From positions 223,139 to 287,138 of the forward strand of contig NZ_VOLC01000007.1 of NCBI RefSeq assembly GCF_009797935.1: DNA of 64,000 nucleotides. Direction: 5' to 3'. Source of the DNA: Lunatibacter salilacus. Its GTDB lineage: Bacteria > Bacteroidota > Bacteroidia > Cytophagales > Cyclobacteriaceae. The position numbers were made by a program, and so were the translations under genes. Shown in pieces: positions 45,751 through 56,396 of this stretch. The notes under the pieces were generated by a model. The model was not told the origin of the DNA and made no database searches. It was given only the letters and a program-made list of their open reading frames with translations. Numbering within the stretch: position 1 is the stretch's first letter; every line of letters begins with the position of its first letter.

Positions 45751-47403
45751 ATGCTAACGCATTTAAGTATTACCAATTATGCGTTGATCCAACAGCTGGA
45801 GATGGATCCATCAAAGGGGCTCAATATGATCACCGGGGAGACTGGTGCGGGAAAGTCAATCATGCTCGGCGCTATAGGGTTGCTTTTGGGTAACCGTGCC
45901 GATACCAAATCCCTCTACGACGATGAAACCAAATGCGTAATTGAAGGTGTGTTTCAAATCAGATCCTACGGGTTGCATGGATTTTTTGAGTCGGAAGACC
46001 TGGATTATGAGGATACCTGTATCATCCGGCGGGAAATTGCCCCTTCGGGCAAAAGTCGCGCATTTATCAATGATACGCCCGTACGTCTCGAATCCCTAAA
46101 AACACTTGGGAAAACGCTGATGGATATTCATTCCCAGCATGAAAATTTACTACTGGGAGCTTCCTCCTATCAACTGGCGCTTGTAGACAACTACGCCCAA
46201 ACGGCTGATGAACAATCTTCCTACCGAATCGCATATAAGGCATATACCCAAGCGAAAAGGGCTTTTGAAAAACTGACCTTAGAAGCTCAGGCACTTCAAA
46301 AAGAAGCCGATTACAACAAATTTCAACTTGACGAACTGGCTGCGTTAAACCTCGTGGCAGGTGACCAGGAAGAATTGGAAGAACAGCAATCCCTTCTTGA
46401 GCACGCCGAAGAAATCAAGGCCAAACTCAATGAGGCCAACACCTATCTGGATCATGAAGAATTAGGAGCTCTAAAGGCATTGGGAGCAGTTGCACATCAA
46501 TTGCAGGATTTGGGGAATTTTGGAAAGCAGTTTGCCGAATTGAGGGACAGGTTTCAGAGTGCTTGGATAGAAATACAGGATATACAGTATACGCTGGCAA
46601 AAGAGGATGACGGACTGGAGGTGGATTTTGAAAAATTGGAGAACGTGCGCGAACGGCTCAGCAAAATATACCAGTTGCAGAAGAAACACGGAATAGATTC
46701 TGAGGAGGGTTTGATAGCTCTAGCCGAGGAATTGACCGATAAGGTATTTCAGGTGGACCACTTGGAGGAAAAGCTCCAGGAAATGCAGGATCAGCTTGCT
46801 GCGGCCAAAAAGCACTTGATGGAACAGGCGAAAATATTGTCAGGCAAACGGGTAGCCTGTATGGACACCTTTTCGGAAGATTTACGGGTGCTGCTTCAGC
46901 AGCTGGGTATGGAAAACGCTAGGGTAAACATACAGCGTAAAGAAATGCTGCCTGATGCCACAGGTACGGATGCCATAGAAGTCTATTTCTCCGCAAACAA
47001 AGGGGTACCCCCACAGCCAATCGGTCAAGTGGCCTCAGGCGGGGAATTTGCAAGGTTGATGTTTGCCATTAAGTACATCATGGCCGATAAGGTGGCCCTG
47101 CCCACCTTGATTTTTGACGAAATTGATACTGGGATCTCCGGGGAGATTGCCCTTCAGCTGGTAAAGATGATGCAGGAAATATCTAAGAAACATCAGGTAA
47201 TATGTATCAGCCACTTACCTCAAGTCGCTGCCAAAGGCGACCAGCATTATTTTGTCTATAAGGACAACAGTCAGGAGAAAACGATCAGTAAAATCAGATT
47301 ACTTTCACCCGAAGATAGACTGACGGAAATCGCCAAAATGATTGCAGGAGCAAATCCATCGGCAAGTGCTTTTCAGAGTGCAAAGGAACTTTTGGCAGGC
47401 TAA
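45751..47403 (+). CDS. recN: DNA repair protein RecN
   Basis: SMC-like ATPase acting early in double-strand break repair, 550 residues. The N-terminal ATPase half has Walker A GETGAGKS (29-36); a long central coiled coil spans about 155-370 (EEQQSLLEHAEEIKAKLNEA). The C-terminal half has the signature VASGGEFARLMFAI and Walker B LIFDEIDTGISG with the D-loop, then ICISHLPQVAA. Length and order match bacterial RecN (553 aa in E. coli). It begins 42 bases after the DUF4835 gene. Confidence 0.96.
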   Translation: MLTHLSITNYALIQQLEMDPSKGLNMITGETGAGKSIMLGAIGLLLGNRADTKSLYDDETKCVIEGVFQIRSYGLHGFFESEDLDYEDTCIIRREIAPSGKSRAFINDTPVRLESLKTLGKTLMDIHSQHENLLLGASSYQLALVDNYAQTADEQSSYRIAYKAYTQAKRAFEKLTLEAQALQKEADYNKFQLDELAALNLVAGDQEELEEQQSLLEHAEEIKAKLNEANTYLDHEELGALKALGAVAHQLQDLGNFGKQFAELRDRFQSAWIEIQDIQYTLAKEDDGLEVDFEKLENVRERLSKIYQLQKKHGIDSEEGLIALAEELTDKVFQVDHLEEKLQEMQDQLAAAKKHLMEQAKILSGKRVACMDTFSEDLRVLLQQLGMENARVNIQRKEMLPDATGTDAIEVYFSANKGVPPQPIGQVASGGEFARLMFAIKYIMADKVALPTLIFDEIDTGISGEIALQLVKMMQEISKKHQVICISHLPQVAAKGDQHYFVYKDNSQEKTISKIRLLSPEDRLTEIAKMIAGANPSASAFQSAKELLAG

Positions 47404-47461
47404 TTCTTGCCGTAATTCCCCATATGTGCCGCATTTATAGAAAAAATCAATTAAAATTAAT

Positions 47462-47469
47462 TAGTTTTG
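47462..47469 (+). promoter_or_regulatory. Candidate -7 element for fabI
   Basis: TAGTTTTG matches TAnnTTTG, 43 bases before the fabI ATG and 58 after recN. The -33 position is AT-rich without a clear TTTG. Confidence 0.45.
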
Positions 47470-47512
47470 CGGTACCCACTACCAAATAATCATCCAAAAA
47501 TAAACATATACT

Positions 47513-48328
47513 ATGCCTGAAAATTTATTAAAAGGAAAAAAGGGGATAATAACCGGTGCCCTTGACGAAAACTCCATAGCCTGGCAGGCTGCATTGAAGG
47601 CTAAGGAACAGGGAGCTAAATTTGTACTTACAAATGCTCCGATTGCGATGCGAATGGGTGCTATCAATGAATTGGCCACGGCCTGTGATACTATCGTAAT
47701 TCCCGCTGACGCTACCTCCGTGGAGGATATAGAGAAGTTGTACGACGAAGCTAAGGAATTTTTGGGCGGAAACTTTGATTTTATACTCCATTCCATCGGC
47801 ATGTCCCCCAACGTCCGAAAAGGCAGGTCATACGGTGATCTCAACTATGATTGGGTACAAAAATCCTATGATGTATCCGCTATTTCGTTTCATAAAATGT
47901 TACAGATTGCGGAAAAAAAAGATATACTTAACGAATGGGGTTCAGTGGTGGCACTTAGCTACATAGCCGCACAGCGGTCGTACCCTTTCTATAGTGACAT
48001 GTCAGAAGCAAAGGCGATCTTGGAAAGTATTGCCAGAAATTATGGACAACGGTACGGCCTACTGAAAAAGGTTCGAGTAAATACCATCTCCCAATCGCCC
48101 ACAAAAACCACCGCGGGATCCGGAATAAACGGTTTTGATGAATTCTTTGATTTTGCGGACATGATGTCCCCACTAGGCAATGCTTCGGCAGAGGCATGTG
48201 CTGAATACATTATCACCCTATTTTCAGACTATACGCGCATGGTGACCATGCAGAATTTATTTCATGACGGAGGCTATTCCTTTGCTGGGATTTCCCAGAC
48301 CATCGTAGATAAGTACCTCACAAAATAA
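47513..48328 (+). CDS. fabI: Enoyl-[acyl-carrier-protein] reductase (FabI)
   Basis: NADH-dependent last step of each fatty acid elongation cycle. It has 271 residues and an SDR fold with the FabI variant: GIITGALDENSIAW in the cofactor site, SIGMSPNVRKG, and the catalytic Y150, Y160 and K167 (Y-x6-K spacing, YSDMSEAK). A flexible substrate loop follows (KTTAGSGINGFDEF). It is flanked by its own promoter element and terminator, so it is probably monocistronic. Confidence 0.95.
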   Translation: MPENLLKGKKGIITGALDENSIAWQAALKAKEQGAKFVLTNAPIAMRMGAINELATACDTIVIPADATSVEDIEKLYDEAKEFLGGNFDFILHSIGMSPNVRKGRSYGDLNYDWVQKSYDVSAISFHKMLQIAEKKDILNEWGSVVALSYIAAQRSYPFYSDMSEAKAILESIARNYGQRYGLLKKVRVNTISQSPTKTTAGSGINGFDEFFDFADMMSPLGNASAEACAEYIITLFSDYTRMVTMQNLFHDGGYSFAGISQTIVDKYLTK

Positions 48329-48713
48329 GGACAAGCCGGGATCTGATAGGATTCCGGCTTTTTTTATCATTTTTCATTCCGTAAGGCTTTTTATTCTTCA
48401 ATATGAAAACTAAGAAATAGTCTTCCCGTGATATTTCATTTTCTAATTTACTCTCCTTCCCTCTCCAACGTACCGAATAGATTGTCTGATATCCATAGAC
48501 CACCCGGTAGTCCCTGCCGGGCCAACCCCATACTACTAATGAATTGAATTTTTTCAAATCAGCACTGAAAAACAAGTCTTTATAGATAGCTTTCCTCAAT
48601 TCTTCAGATGATCTTGACTCTCGTGTTAATTTGTCCGTACACGACCAAAAACATTTTACACCGGACAATAGAATCCGCCGTAATTGCTTGAAAATGCTAT
48701 ATTTTGGATACAT
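48318..48713 (-). CDS. Doubtful hypothetical ORF antisense to the fabI terminator (131 aa)
   Basis: The stretch 48329-48767 has no other gene. This minus-strand frame has plausible composition in its middle (LKKFNSLVVWGWPGRDYRVVYGYQTIY; SREDYFLVFILKNKK) but no family I recognise. Its last 15 codons read through the fabI terminator and into the end of fabI, which real genes rarely do. It could be a decayed gene that lost its own stop. I give low weight to it. Confidence 0.3.
   Translation of the reverse strand: MYPKYSIFKQLRRILLSGVKCFWSCTDKLTRESRSSEELRKAIYKDLFFSADLKKFNSLVVWGWPGRDYRVVYGYQTIYSVRWRGKESKLENEISREDYFLVFILKNKKPYGMKNDKKSRNPIRSRLVLIL
48333..48365 (+). terminator. Terminator of fabI
   Basis: Stem AAGCCGG (48333-48339) with CCGGCTT (48354-48360), extended by ATC/GGAT pairing in the arm, then five more T residues. 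It starts five bases after the fabI stop. Confidence 0.85.
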
Positions 48714-48767
48714 TCAGTTGGCACAATCTGTGAAAATGGAAGTGAAATAAACAAACTATAATTTCAC

Positions 48768-49460
48768 ATGAAAATCTTCCAATTTCTCCTTTTCTCGCTC
48801 TCGTTTTGCTTCCTATCATTCGGAGTTCAGGCCCAGCAATCCGAAACCCGCACCCCAGGCAACTTCACCCAAATCCAATCTGGAGGTAGCTGGGATGTAG
48901 TTGTACAAACTGGAAATAAAGACGGGGTAAGACTCGAATCCAAAAATATACCGTTAAGCAAAGTAATCACGGAAGTATCAAATGGTACGCTGAAGGTATA
49001 TTTAGAAAAAGGCAACCACCGCCAAATTGGGTTGACCGTGTATGTGACGGTAAAGAACATCGAAGGCTTATACAGCTCAGGTTCAGGAAATATGCACGTA
49101 AAATCGGACATCACATCCGGATCCCTTAGTCTTAAAAATTCCGGATCAGGAAACATCAGCCTCCAAAAAATTACCGCAGATTACCTGAAAGCGGTAATGA
49201 GTGGATCCGGTAGAATAAATGCTACAGGTGGTTCTGTTGGAGAAGTCTCGCTTTCGCAGTCAGGTTCCGGGGATTTTAGGGCAGAAAAAATGTCCGCCGA
49301 TGCAATAAGTGTAAGAAAGTCGGGCTCAGGACAATCCCATTTTGGGAGGGTTGAACGCTTGGAAGTAAAAGCCTCCGGGTCGGGCAATGTCTATTATACT
49401 GGCAATCCCGAAATAGCCTCCATCTCCACTTCCGGATCATCGAAAGTGGTCAAACGATAG
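48768..49460 (+). CDS. DUF2807 (head GIN domain) secreted protein
   Basis: Secreted or periplasmic beta-helix protein of 230 residues. The signal peptide ends VQAQ (23). The rest is a chain of short repeats each centred on SGSG (YSSGSGNMHVKS, KNSGSGNISLQK, MSGSGRINATG, QSGSGDFRAEK, KSGSGQSHFG, ASGSGNVYY), the mark of the putative auto-transporter adhesin head GIN domain. Function is unknown. It is followed after 53 bases by a FtsX-type permease, a frequent pairing in this phylum. Confidence 0.88.
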   Translation: MKIFQFLLFSLSFCFLSFGVQAQQSETRTPGNFTQIQSGGSWDVVVQTGNKDGVRLESKNIPLSKVITEVSNGTLKVYLEKGNHRQIGLTVYVTVKNIEGLYSSGSGNMHVKSDITSGSLSLKNSGSGNISLQKITADYLKAVMSGSGRINATGGSVGEVSLSQSGSGDFRAEKMSADAISVRKSGSGQSHFGRVERLEVKASGSGNVYYTGNPEIASISTSGSSKVVKR

Positions 49461-49513
49461 GCCTTTTTTAAAATAACACAGGCCGCTACAAAACCAATTT
49501 AACCAACGCCGCT

Positions 49514-51940
49514 ATGCTCATCAATTATTTAAAAATCACCCTTCGGAATATTAAAAGAAATCCGCTGTATGTATCTATCAATATTTTTGGCCTGGCGGTT
49601 GGATTGGCTGTAAGCATATTGATATTGTTGTTTGTCCGCTATGAGCTGAGTTATGACAGATACCACGAACATGCGGACAGAATTGTGCGGGTTTCAAGGA
49701 TGTGGTTTAATCAAAGTGGAGATATCAGCCTAAATATCGGGCATGCGGCGGCGCCCTTTGGTCCGCTAATCAAATCTGATTTTGAAAATGATGTGGAGCA
49801 TGCCGTGCGGCTTTTTAATTTCAATCCGCTCGTAACCCATGAGCTAAACTCATTTGTTGAAGAGCATCTTTTCTTTGTAGATCCGGGGATTTTTGATGTT
49901 TTTTCATGGAAATTATTAGCCGGAAACCCAGAATCATTAGCCGAATTCAGTGATGCGATCATTTTGACTGAATCCATGGCGTACAAGTATTTCGGTGACG
50001 AATCACCTATGGGTAAAATGTTGCAACTGGAACTGCCCGGTCTAAAATCAATGTTTGAAGTGAGGGGAGTAATGGAGGATGTTCCGTCTAATTCCCATTT
50101 CCAAGTGGACTTTTTAGCCTCAATGAGTCCTGTTGAGGATTTTTATGGAGGAGCAGATGAGATGATGAAAAACTACGGCTCCAATAACTTTTCCACCTAC
50201 CTCCTACTTGCCGAAGGTGTAACCCCAGCCAGTTTGGAAGCTAAGTTGCCAGGTTTGATTGACCGGCACATGGGGGAAATGCAAGCCGGAGTGCCGGCGT
50301 CAAAGGGAACCCAATTATCCCTTTGGCCACTTACGAGTATACATCTGCACTCGAACCTGGACTCAGAAATCGAACCTAACGGAAACATGGATTATGTGAT
50401 TACCTACTTGGCCGTTGCGCTGTTTATTCTGCTGATTGCCTGCATCAACTTTATGAATCTATCCACCGCAAGGTCATCTCTGCGTTCGAAGGAGGTGGGA
50501 ATTCGGAAGGTAATGGGAGCAGAACGATCCGGCTTGATAAAGCAATTTATGGGAGAATCCTTTATTATGGTAGGTATTGCCTTAGTTTTCGCTCTAATTC
50601 TAGTTCCTTTATTTCTCCCAATCTTTTCAAATTTCACTGGAAAAGAGCTGACAATAAACCTTCTTTTTCAACCCGAACATCTAATTGGGCTTGCCGGAAT
50701 GGTAATAATCGTGGGGTTGGTAGCAGGAAGTTACCCCGCCTTATTTCTGTCCGGCTTTACCCCTTCCAAAGTACTGAAAGGGGTATTTAAAGCAGGCTCA
50801 GGACATAAACGATTTAGATCAGTCATGGTCATCGGTCAGTTTGCCATCTCCGTTATGTTGATCGTGGCAGTCATGGTGGTGATCCACCAACTGGATTTTA
50901 TGCAGTCAAAAGATTTGGGATTCAAAAAAGAAGATATCGTCGTCCTGCCAGCCAGTCCTGCAATCAACGACAATTATATAATGTTCAAGGACAGGTTAGA
51001 AAATCAACCGGGTATTCAAGAGGTAAGTGTGTCGAGTAGAGTTCCTTCTGGTAGGCTATTGGACTCTCAGGGTACTTCCGCAGAGTTAAACGGGGAATTG
51101 AGCTCTATAGATGTTTGGGTTTCAGATGTCCATGTGGGTCACAATTTTATCCACACATATGGTATACAACTGGTAGCAGGTAGGGATTTTGATTATTTGC
51201 AGGCAACTGACTCCACAGAGGCCTTTGTTCTCAATGAAGCCGCTGTTCGGGCTATTGGTTGGAGTAATCCGGATGAGGCTATCGGGAAGCGTTTTAATTA
51301 TGGATCCAGAAAAGGCTATGTGACAGGAGTAATAAAAGATTTTCATTTTGAATCCTTACACCAGCCCATTGTCCCGATTGTATTTATGATTCCTGAGGAT
51401 AGAAATAATTTGGTCAGCATCAAACTGAATCCCGGTCAAAAAGCTGCAACGATGGATTACCTGAAAGAGGAATGGGAAGCGTTGAGACCGGGTTTCCCCT
51501 TTGAGCCTCGATTTGTAGATGAAGGTTTTGATGCCCAATACGAAGCTGAGGGTAAAGTCAAAACCATCTTTACATTTTTTGCTGGATTGGCGGTATTGAT
51601 CTCCATGTTGGGACTTTTGGGTTTGACTACATTTGAGACAGCCCAAAGAACCAGGGAAATCGGCATACGTAAGGTAATGGGTGCAGAAGTATTCAGCATT
51701 GTCACTTTGCTCGGCAAGGATTTTTTGAAGTTGGTGTTGTTCGGGTTTTTGGTCGCAGTTCCTATGTCCTGGTATGGCATGACCCAGTGGTTGGATGGGT
51801 TTGCCTATCATGATGGTATTTCCTGGCAGGTATTTGGGATGGCAGGTTTGGTCGCTGGGTTAGTAGGTGCATTTACCGTCTCAGGTCAGGCGATAAAAGC
51901 AGCATTGGCTAACCCCATCCAATCGATTAAAAATGAATGA
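49514..51940 (+). CDS. MacB/FtsX-type ABC transporter permease
   Basis: Inner-membrane permease of 808 residues with two FtsX modules. Each module has a periplasmic MacB-type domain and four membrane helices. The first helix is preceded by the characteristic LRNIKRNPLYVSINIFGLAVG. Each core starts with a conserved RSKEVGIRKVMGA-type coupling motif (near 335 and again near 715: TREIGIRKVMGA). The matching ATPase is not adjacent. Such permeases in Bacteroidota are usually linked to export or to lipid and peptide stress, but the substrate here is unknown. Confidence 0.9.
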   Translation: MLINYLKITLRNIKRNPLYVSINIFGLAVGLAVSILILLFVRYELSYDRYHEHADRIVRVSRMWFNQSGDISLNIGHAAAPFGPLIKSDFENDVEHAVRLFNFNPLVTHELNSFVEEHLFFVDPGIFDVFSWKLLAGNPESLAEFSDAIILTESMAYKYFGDESPMGKMLQLELPGLKSMFEVRGVMEDVPSNSHFQVDFLASMSPVEDFYGGADEMMKNYGSNNFSTYLLLAEGVTPASLEAKLPGLIDRHMGEMQAGVPASKGTQLSLWPLTSIHLHSNLDSEIEPNGNMDYVITYLAVALFILLIACINFMNLSTARSSLRSKEVGIRKVMGAERSGLIKQFMGESFIMVGIALVFALILVPLFLPIFSNFTGKELTINLLFQPEHLIGLAGMVIIVGLVAGSYPALFLSGFTPSKVLKGVFKAGSGHKRFRSVMVIGQFAISVMLIVAVMVVIHQLDFMQSKDLGFKKEDIVVLPASPAINDNYIMFKDRLENQPGIQEVSVSSRVPSGRLLDSQGTSAELNGELSSIDVWVSDVHVGHNFIHTYGIQLVAGRDFDYLQATDSTEAFVLNEAAVRAIGWSNPDEAIGKRFNYGSRKGYVTGVIKDFHFESLHQPIVPIVFMIPEDRNNLVSIKLNPGQKAATMDYLKEEWEALRPGFPFEPRFVDEGFDAQYEAEGKVKTIFTFFAGLAVLISMLGLLGLTTFETAQRTREIGIRKVMGAEVFSIVTLLGKDFLKLVLFGFLVAVPMSWYGMTQWLDGFAYHDGISWQVFGMAGLVAGLVGAFTVSGQAIKAALANPIQSIKNE

Positions 51941-52118
51941 GCAACCGTAAAAGTCCCCCCTCATAACCTGCAATCTTTCGCAATCGTCGCATTCCTAGGG
52001 CTTTGGATGATTTTAATCTCAATTTTTTGGAAAATTTTTTACTTGGTCGACTACGGATAAATGGATATATTTAACCCTGAGATGGATTAAATACACATTC
52101 CTATCCAAACTAAACCCT

Positions 52119-53965
<1,847 letters not shown>

Positions 53966-54118
53966 ATGTTTCTTATACATGGAATTATGGTTGTAGATAG
54001 AGTCGTCATTCTAGGATTTGTATTAACGATAATTTTCATTTTCTCCCTATTTGGAAGCGTACCTGATAATGCCCGGAATATTGCGTTCGTTTTCAATAGA
54101 CAAAATATCTCAAATTAG
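53966..54118 (+). CDS. Possible small membrane protein (50 aa) between esterase and ClbS-like genes
   Basis: An uninterrupted frame starts directly after the esterase stop (TGAATG) and its stop is directly followed by the ClbS-like start (TAGATG). It encodes one strongly hydrophobic helix (VVILGFVLTIIFIFSLF, about residues 13-29) and a basic-to-neutral tail. I recognise no family. Tight packing on both sides supports translation, but a frame this short can occur by chance. An internal ATG at 53987 would give a shorter form. Confidence 0.35.
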   Translation: MFLIHGIMVVDRVVILGFVLTIIFIFSLFGSVPDNARNIAFVFNRQNISN

Positions 54119-54622
54119 ATGCCAAGACCTCAAACTAAATCCGAACTGCTGCACCTAAGCAAACTAAATTTCGATAAATTGAATGACTTCATAAATTCTA
54201 TGGAAGTCGAAGAGCAACACAAGGAGTTTCCACCGGGAACATTGAATAGAAATATCAGAGATGTGCTGATGCATCTTTATGAGTGGCATAAAATGACCTT
54301 GGGCTGGTACAAAACCGGAATAGATGGAGGGAAGCCAGAAATACCCGCAAAAGGATATACCTGGAAAACTATGCCTGAACTGAACAAAATAATCAGGGAG
54401 AAATATAGTAAAACAGGTCTTGAAGAAGCAAAAAAACATTTCAAATCCAGTTATGAGGAAATACGAAAGATAATTGAGAACCTCACTGACGAGCAATTAT
54501 TTGAAAAGAAAAGATATAAATGGACGGGAACTACCTCCTTGGGTGCCTATCTTGTTTCTGCCACTTCGAGCCATTACGATTGGGCCTTGAAACTAATTAA
54601 GAGAGCAAAAAAGGTGCGCTGA
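54119..54622 (+). CDS. ClbS/DfsB family four-helix bundle protein
   Basis: Small cytoplasmic four-helix protein of 167 residues (formerly DUF1706), related to the DinB fold. Motifs are the N-terminal PQTKSELLHLSKLNFDKLNDFI, NIRDVLMHLYEWHKMTLGWY with the family histidines, and the aromatic end YKWTGTTSLGAYLVSATSSHYDWALKLI. ClbS protects E. coli against colibactin, but most members are uncharacterised, so that role should not be assumed. The start codon touches the preceding stop. Confidence 0.85.
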   Translation: MPRPQTKSELLHLSKLNFDKLNDFINSMEVEEQHKEFPPGTLNRNIRDVLMHLYEWHKMTLGWYKTGIDGGKPEIPAKGYTWKTMPELNKIIREKYSKTGLEEAKKHFKSSYEEIRKIIENLTDEQLFEKKRYKWTGTTSLGAYLVSATSSHYDWALKLIKRAKKVR

Positions 54623-54734
54623 CTTAGTTTTGACGACATTTCGAAAATACAGACGTTAAGAATAAGAAGGTTACTATTAAAAAAAAAGGATCATCTAAGG
54701 AACGGAATATTGCGGTGATCCATATAAAAAATGA

Positions 54735-54905
54735 TCACACAGTTTCCTTCTCCCGTTTAGACATCCGATTAAAGTAGTTATCAATCTGTTTCTTTGGTCT
54801 GAAATGATGCCGCATATGCATCTCCGCAAATTGAAAACATTCCTCCGTATTAAGATATCCACGCCCGGGATGGGCCACTTTACCGCAAAATGGGCTTGAT
54901 GCAAT
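54735..54905 (-). pseudogene. C-terminal fragment of a DinB/DUF1569-like gene
   Basis: On the minus strand a frame encodes FCGKVAHPGRGYLNTEECFQFAEMHMRHHFRPKKQID, cut here to key parts: HPGRGYL, ECFQFAEMH and RHHFRPKKQ. This matches the C-terminal part of DinB-like DUF1569 proteins, including the metal-site histidines. The upstream part is AT-rich and unrelated, so the N-terminal half is lost. It sits in the otherwise gene-free stretch 54623-55027. Confidence 0.55.
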
Positions 54906-55027
54906 TGCCATCGCTGTGATTAATTTCGTGGCATTAAAATTCTTGATAATGTTTTTTATAATGATAAACCATCTATTTATATTTATATTATTAATCTTTG
55001 GCTTTGGAAACACAAACGACCAGGCGT

Positions 55028-55402
55028 ATGAAACATAAAGTCTATTTATCCCTGACAGATGAAGATCTGGAAAAGCTCAAGGCAGTTGTTGAATCTGGCG
55101 AATCCGACGATTTGAATAAGTTGATCAAGCTACTGACTGACAAGGAAGATAAAAACAAATATATTGAGCATCATGTCTATCTGGCCTTATCCGATATTAG
55201 TGGATTTGAACCCGAAAAATTCAATAATGACAGTGATTTGAAATATGACCTTGGATTAAGTCTCTACCATAAAAGAGCCCTAAAAAACTATTTTCAAAAA
55301 ATTATTGCAGAATTGGATTCAGACAAAACTATCACCGTATCGGAATGTGAGAAATTGAAGAAGGTAAATGACTGTTTAAAACTGGTAAAGTCGAAAATAT
55401 GA
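55028..55402 (+). CDS. Acyl-carrier-protein-like small protein (degenerate carrier site)
   Basis: The protein has 124 residues from the ATG at 55028; a longer frame from 54998 adds ten unlikely residues. The first 45 residues form a charged helix (LTDEDLEKLKAVVESGE...). The second half follows the carrier-protein pattern: an initial helix, DISGFEPEKFNNDSDLKYDLGLS-L, a long helix and TVSECEKLKKVNDCLKLVK. Where carriers have DSL after DLG-x, this reads LSL, so the Asp before the phosphopantetheine serine is missing. It overlaps the next gene by ATGA (55399-55402). The carrier match is by eye and needs a profile search. Confidence 0.55.
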   Translation: MKHKVYLSLTDEDLEKLKAVVESGESDDLNKLIKLLTDKEDKNKYIEHHVYLALSDISGFEPEKFNNDSDLKYDLGLSLYHKRALKNYFQKIIAELDSDKTITVSECEKLKKVNDCLKLVKSKI

Positions 55403-56283
55403 AGTTTTTATTTACGGTCGTACTGTTGATTTGTGTAGCGTTTACGGTACGCAGTCAAGACAGTTTTCTGGATAGATTTACATTGAGGCAGTCCTTTCAA
55501 AGTACAAACGCCAAGGCTGAACCTGCAATTTTTACCTTTACAAAACCAAAAGAAAAGGAAGCCTCTTGGCTGCTCAACGCCGCCATTGGGGTTAACCTGC
55601 TGGAAAGCAGCAATACTGTCCTGACTTTAAACCCATATTTTGAATACCATAAAAACACCTTAATTGATAGAGTGCAGGACAACTGGCAGGTCGGGGTTTC
55701 TTCGGAATGGCAAAGCAGGAAGCTTCCCCAAAAAGAATGGTCCCCCATTTTCATTACCGCTGTAAAGTACAATGAAGACAAAATCAAGAACAATACCTCC
55801 TTCCAAGGTAACTTCTACTTCACCCCACTCTTTAAGGGCAAGGCGATGAATCCCCTTTATTTTTGGATTCCAAACAATAGGTCAAATTTCGGTCGGGCCT
55901 TTCAGTTTTCCTATACGCCGTATATCGGGTTGGAAAATGAGAACCGGATAAATACAGAAATCGATGCCTCATCGGGGGGTATTTATAGGGCGGTCTTTCG
56001 AATAACGTCCGAAGTTTCTCTTTTTCCTCAGAATGAACTGTGGAGAGGTAAATTCGAATTCTATTTGGACTGGCAGTATAGAAACAACTTTAGAGAAACT
56101 GTAGCTGATTTGACAGCGGCCTACCATAAGTACTTTACCAGTAGTTTTAATTATACTTTCTTCTCAGAAGATGACGGCAACAAGTCAGCGAAAATCGGAT
56201 TGGACTACACCAACGGAGAAAATCCGACAAGAAATTTTGAACAGCAATCCTTTTATGCTATAAGTTTGAAGGTTAAATTGTAA
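55399..56283 (+). CDS. Predicted outer-membrane beta-barrel protein (294 aa)
   Basis: Signal peptide (MKFLFTVVLLICVAFTVRSQ, cleaved near 20) followed by alternating hydrophobic and aromatic strands: WLLNAAIGVNLLES, LTLNPYFEYHK, WQVGVSSEW, FQFSYTPYIGLE, FEFYLDWQYR and the C-terminal FYAISLKVKL. The last strand ends in an aromatic-rich amphipathic pattern suited to recognition by BamA. No family name comes to mind. It is translationally coupled to the carrier-like gene by a 4-base overlap, so the two may work together. Confidence 0.65.
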   Translation: MKFLFTVVLLICVAFTVRSQDSFLDRFTLRQSFQSTNAKAEPAIFTFTKPKEKEASWLLNAAIGVNLLESSNTVLTLNPYFEYHKNTLIDRVQDNWQVGVSSEWQSRKLPQKEWSPIFITAVKYNEDKIKNNTSFQGNFYFTPLFKGKAMNPLYFWIPNNRSNFGRAFQFSYTPYIGLENENRINTEIDASSGGIYRAVFRITSEVSLFPQNELWRGKFEFYLDWQYRNNFRETVADLTAAYHKYFTSSFNYTFFSEDDGNKSAKIGLDYTNGENPTRNFEQQSFYAISLKVKL

Positions 56284-56396
56284 CAACAAAAAATCGATTG
56301 GGTGGATTTCAAAACGACTGGTAACTCAAGGGTATCATCATTTGTAATGGTATTTGGATACAATTTTGTCCTTCATATAAAGAGGAAAAAATTATT

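Noticed and set aside
49070..49450. Regular recurrence of GGATCAGG/GGTTCCGG-like bases, at first suggestive of a repeat array
   Set aside because: The spacing follows SGSG protein repeats of the DUF2807 domain; there are no conserved spacers or identical repeats as in CRISPR.
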